Origin: an uncultured Porphyromonadaceae bacterium
GTDB lineage: Bacteria > Bacteroidota > Bacteroidia > Bacteroidales > Muribaculaceae
NCBI GenBank assembly: GCA_947174155.1
Contig: CAMWHX010000043.1
Coordinates: 1 to 7,681, forward strand
Reading direction: 5' to 3'
DNA length: 7,681 bases
Both the position numbers and the translations under genes were made by a program. Of the stretch, positions 5,834 through 7,681 are shown piece after piece. The notes under the pieces are model-generated. The model made no database searches. It was not told the origin of the DNA and was given only the letters and a program-made list of their open reading frames with translations. The number at the start of each line of letters is the position of its first letter. Position 1 is the first letter of the stretch.

Positions 5834-5908
5834 GATTTTGAGGAATGGAATCCTCAAAATCATCGAAATTTGAGGAATGAAATCCTCAAAATCAGTAAAA
5901 TTTGAGGA
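5834..5908. repeat. Palindromic tandem repeats, period 32 bp, downstream of ATPase 2
   Basis: TTTGAGGA begins at 5837, 5869 and 5901, exactly 32 bp apart. Unit 1 forms an 11-bp stem, GATTTTGAGGA (5834-5844) with TCCTCAAAATC (5851-5861), around a 6-nt centre. Unit 2 forms an 8-bp stem (5869-5876 with 5883-5890). The third unit is only a half site. Units 1 and 2 agree at about 28 of 32 positions. The first 15 bases of the motif, ATTTTGAGGAATGGA, also occur at the ATPase 2 promoter (4385-4399). The stems could terminate ATPase 2 transcription or bind a protein; no T-tract follows. Confidence 0.82.
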
Positions 5909-5955
5909 TTTCACCCCATCTTCGGGCTTTTTCGCGTTAATTAGAAAAGACTTTC

Positions 5956-6780
5956 ATGGCGTTAATAGAAATGAGGAAGTACAAGATATTGATAATCGGG
6001 GCCGGGAAGATGGGGAAGTTCTTCTGTGACCTCCTTTCGGATCAGGGACACGAGATGGCTATCTTTGATATCGAGCCGAAGCGACTGCTGTATACCTTCA
6101 ACTGCCGGCGGTTCGGCTCTCTCGATGAGGTGGATGAGTTCGCACCGGATATGGTGATCAACGCCGCTACGGTCAAGTATACGATACCGGCATTCGAGAA
6201 GGTCGTGCCTCACCTCCCGCCTCACACGCTGCTGAGCGATATAGCATCTGTCAAGACCGGACTGCCGGAGTATTATGCCGGGTGCGGCCACAGGTTTGTC
6301 AGCACACATCCTATGTTTGGCCCTACCTTCGCCTCCCTCTCCAATCTCTCCAACGAAAACGCTATCATCATCACCGAGGGTGACGAGGAGGGACGCGACT
6401 TTTTCCGCAAATTGTATGAGGGGCTGCATCTTAATATCGCGGATTACAGTTTTGCCGAACATGACCGCACCACCTCCTACACCCTCTCCCTGCCGTTTGC
6501 CTCCACGATGCTATTTGTCGAGGGTATGGAGCGTCAGGACGTCCCCGGCACCACCTTCAACCGTCATCTCGCCATAGCCCGAGGTCTGCTGAGCGAGGAT
6601 GACTTCCTGCTCCAGGAGATACTCTTCAATCCCAACACCGACAAGCGCCTCGAGGAGATGCAGCAGTCGCTGGAGCACCTGCGCGGACTTATCGCCCGTC
6701 GTGACGCCGAGGGTCTAAGGGCACACCTCTCGGGCCTTCGCGACATTCTGCGGCGTCAACCCTCCACGGGGCATAAGTGA
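5956..6780 (+). CDS. tyrA: Prephenate dehydrogenase (Bacteroidetes TyrA type)
   Basis: The protein has 274 residues. It converts prephenate to 4-hydroxyphenylpyruvate using a nicotinamide cofactor, in tyrosine biosynthesis, in the cytosol. The N-terminal Rossmann motif is ILIIGAGKMGKFF (11-23), with D38 at the end of beta-2 favouring NAD. ISDIASVKTG-type sequence appears as LLSDIASVKTG (92-102). The active-site motif STHPMFGP (116-123) contains H118, and a conserved EHD (168-170) follows. ARGLLSEDDFLLQEILFNPNT (about 208-228) is highly typical of Bacteroides TyrA proteins. No chorismate mutase or ACT domain is fused. The start may instead be the ATG at 5971, giving MRKYKILIIGAG, closer to family N-termini; neither start has a clear ribosome-binding site. 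No convincing TAnnTTTG promoter was found upstream. Confidence 0.95.
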   Translation: MALIEMRKYKILIIGAGKMGKFFCDLLSDQGHEMAIFDIEPKRLLYTFNCRRFGSLDEVDEFAPDMVINAATVKYTIPAFEKVVPHLPPHTLLSDIASVKTGLPEYYAGCGHRFVSTHPMFGPTFASLSNLSNENAIIITEGDEEGRDFFRKLYEGLHLNIADYSFAEHDRTTSYTLSLPFASTMLFVEGMERQDVPGTTFNRHLAIARGLLSEDDFLLQEILFNPNTDKRLEEMQQSLEHLRGLIARRDAEGLRAHLSGLRDILRRQPSTGHK

Positions 6781-6824
6781 GCGCACCCGAGACTCCGATC
6801 CCCGGGGAGGGCATAAGTGAGCGC
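6769..6824 (+). repeat. 16-bp direct repeat spanning the tyrA stop codon
   Basis: GGGCATAAGTGAGCGC occurs exactly at 6769-6784 and 6809-6824, 40 bp apart. The first copy contains the tyrA stop TGA (6778-6780). The intervening sequence is not otherwise duplicated and includes the 10-bp palindrome TCCCCGGGGA (6799-6808). Confidence 0.8.
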
Positions 6825-6856
6825 TTCTAACAAATCGGGGTGACTGATTGTTAGAA
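6825..6856. terminator. Hairpin between tyrA and rsmA, possible terminator
   Basis: TTCTAACAAATC (6825-6836) pairs with GATTGTTAGAA (6846-6856), an 11-bp stem with one bulged A and a 9-nt loop. No T-run follows, so an intrinsic terminator is only possible, not shown. A weak -7-like GAACTTTG (6854-6861) overlaps its right arm and might start rsmA transcription. Confidence 0.4.
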
Positions 6857-6893
6857 CTTTGAAAAAAGATAATTCAAGTACACAGTATAAATT

Positions 6894-7681
6894 ATGACAC
6901 AAGTACGAGCCAAGAAGGCTCTCGGGCAGCACTTCCTGACGGATCTCAACGTTGCCCGTCGCATAGCCGACACGATTTCCCCCGAAGCTCTCGGCGAGGG
7001 GGAGAGAGGGTGGGGTGAATTGCCCGTTGTGGAGGTCGGTCCCGGTATGGGGGTGTTGACCCGTTTTCTGGTAGACGCCGGTCGCACGGTCAAGGCTGTC
7101 GAGCTTGACAGCGAGAGTGTCGGGTATCTCGGACGCGAGATGCCGGCACTGCAGGTTGTCGAGGGTGACTTCCTGCGCCTGGATCTCTCATCTCTCTATG
7201 ATGGTCATGACTTCGCACTCATAGGCAATTATCCCTACAATATTTCCTCGCAGATATTCTTCAAAGTGTTGGACTACAAGGAGATGATTCCCGTCGTGGC
7301 CGGCATGCTCCAGAAAGAGGTCGCCGAGCGTATATGCTCCGCTCCCGGTAGCAAGGTCTACGGGATACTCTCGGTGCTGCTCCAGGCGTGGTATGACTGC
7401 AAGTATCTCTTCACCGTCGAGCCGGGTGTCTTCAATCCCCCGCCCAAGGTGCGTAGCGGAGTTATCCGTCTGACGCGAAATTCGCGTACGTCGCTCGGAT
7501 GCGACGAGGCGAAATTCAAGACCGTTGTGAAGACCGCCTTCGGTCAGCGCCGCAAGACACTGCGCAACAGTATTGGCGGACTCCTCCCCCCCGGGAGCGC
7601 GATGCTTCAGGATCCCCTGATGGCTCAGCGCCCCGAGAGGCTCGGCGTCGAAGACTTCATCCGACTCACACGCGCGTGTGA
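6894..7681 (+). CDS. rsmA: 16S rRNA (adenine1518/1519-N6)-dimethyltransferase (3' end cut by window)
   Basis: Also known as ksgA; it dimethylates two adjacent adenosines near the 3' end of 16S rRNA during small-subunit assembly. The frame is open for 262 codons to the right edge with no stop, close to the family's usual length of about 265-270, so only a few residues should be missing. The N-terminus VRAKKALGQHFLTD (4-17) is diagnostic. SAM motif I EVGPGMG is at 47-53, AVELD (68-72) ends beta-2, GNYPYNISSQIF (111-122) is the catalytic motif IV, and FNPPPKVRSGVIRL and FGQRRKTLRNS are typical C-terminal motifs. An unusual Gly/Glu-rich stretch, LGEGERGWGEL (33-43), precedes motif I. The ATG at 6894 has no strong ribosome-binding site. 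Confidence 0.96.
   Translation, partial: MTQVRAKKALGQHFLTDLNVARRIADTISPEALGEGERGWGELPVVEVGPGMGVLTRFLVDAGRTVKAVELDSESVGYLGREMPALQVVEGDFLRLDLSSLYDGHDFALIGNYPYNISSQIFFKVLDYKEMIPVVAGMLQKEVAERICSAPGSKVYGILSVLLQAWYDCKYLFTVEPGVFNPPPKVRSGVIRLTRNSRTSLGCDEAKFKTVVKTAFGQRRKTLRNSIGGLLPPGSAMLQDPLMAQRPERLGVEDFIRLTRAC

Noticed and set aside
5834..5908. Second possible CRISPR-like array with 32-bp period
   Set aside because: Units are near-identical across the whole period, so there are no unique spacers; this is a palindromic tandem repeat.
5962..6462. 166-residue minus-strand open frame
   Set aside because: Shadow of tyrA with low-complexity, His/Arg-rich translation and no family resemblance.
7499..7681. 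60-residue plus-strand frame ending at TGA 7679-7681
   Set aside because: It is out of frame with rsmA, whose own frame stays open with good C-terminal motifs to the window edge.

Overview
The window looks like a chromosomal stretch of a Bacteroidales bacterium, possibly of the Muribaculaceae type. Three things point there. Two upstream regions carry the Bacteroidetes -33/-7 promoter pattern (TTTG or TTG, about 19-20 nt, then TAnnTTTG). Clear Shine-Dalgarno sequences are mostly absent. The prephenate dehydrogenase and 16S rRNA methyltransferase closely resemble the Bacteroides-type forms. The family-level assignment is inference from protein recollection, not a search.

Region 1 (1-2399) is thiamine-related. 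A probable minus-strand gene leaves the left edge. A class I SAM methyltransferase (173-886) and a TenA/thiaminase II (886-1521) overlap by one base and are followed by thiD, the HMP/HMP-P kinase (1575-2399). TenA releases HMP from damaged thiamine and ThiD phosphorylates HMP twice, so the pair is a pyrimidine-salvage module. The methyltransferase substrate is unknown. The methyltransferase-tenA pair is bracketed by two inverted copies of an unusual 7-bp-period repeat centred on a perfect hairpin. These repeats supply the thiD start codon and the tenA stop codon.

Region 2 (2400-5950) is an AT-richer accessory block. It holds two different AAA_14/DUF4143-type ATPases (2531-3742 and 4442-5779) on either side of a small membrane protein with a bacterial PH-like domain (3812-4246). 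Each ATPase has its own promoter and is accompanied by short-period (32-41 bp) repeats. Each also has a 28-nt palindrome with the same outer arms (GATTTT...AAAATC) but a different inner sequence. The second ATPase is bounded by imperfect direct repeats in the same order on both sides. The first ATPase has a degenerate C-terminal nuclease-like motif; the second keeps an intact ExD...ExK motif. This ATPase-plus-cognate-repeat arrangement is the best candidate here for an undescribed system.

Region 3 (5956-7681) is housekeeping: prephenate dehydrogenase (tyrosine synthesis), a short repeat-bearing spacer, and rsmA/ksgA, which runs off the right edge. All recognised complete genes read on the plus strand. 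No tRNA, rRNA, CRISPR array, transposase or TPP riboswitch was seen.
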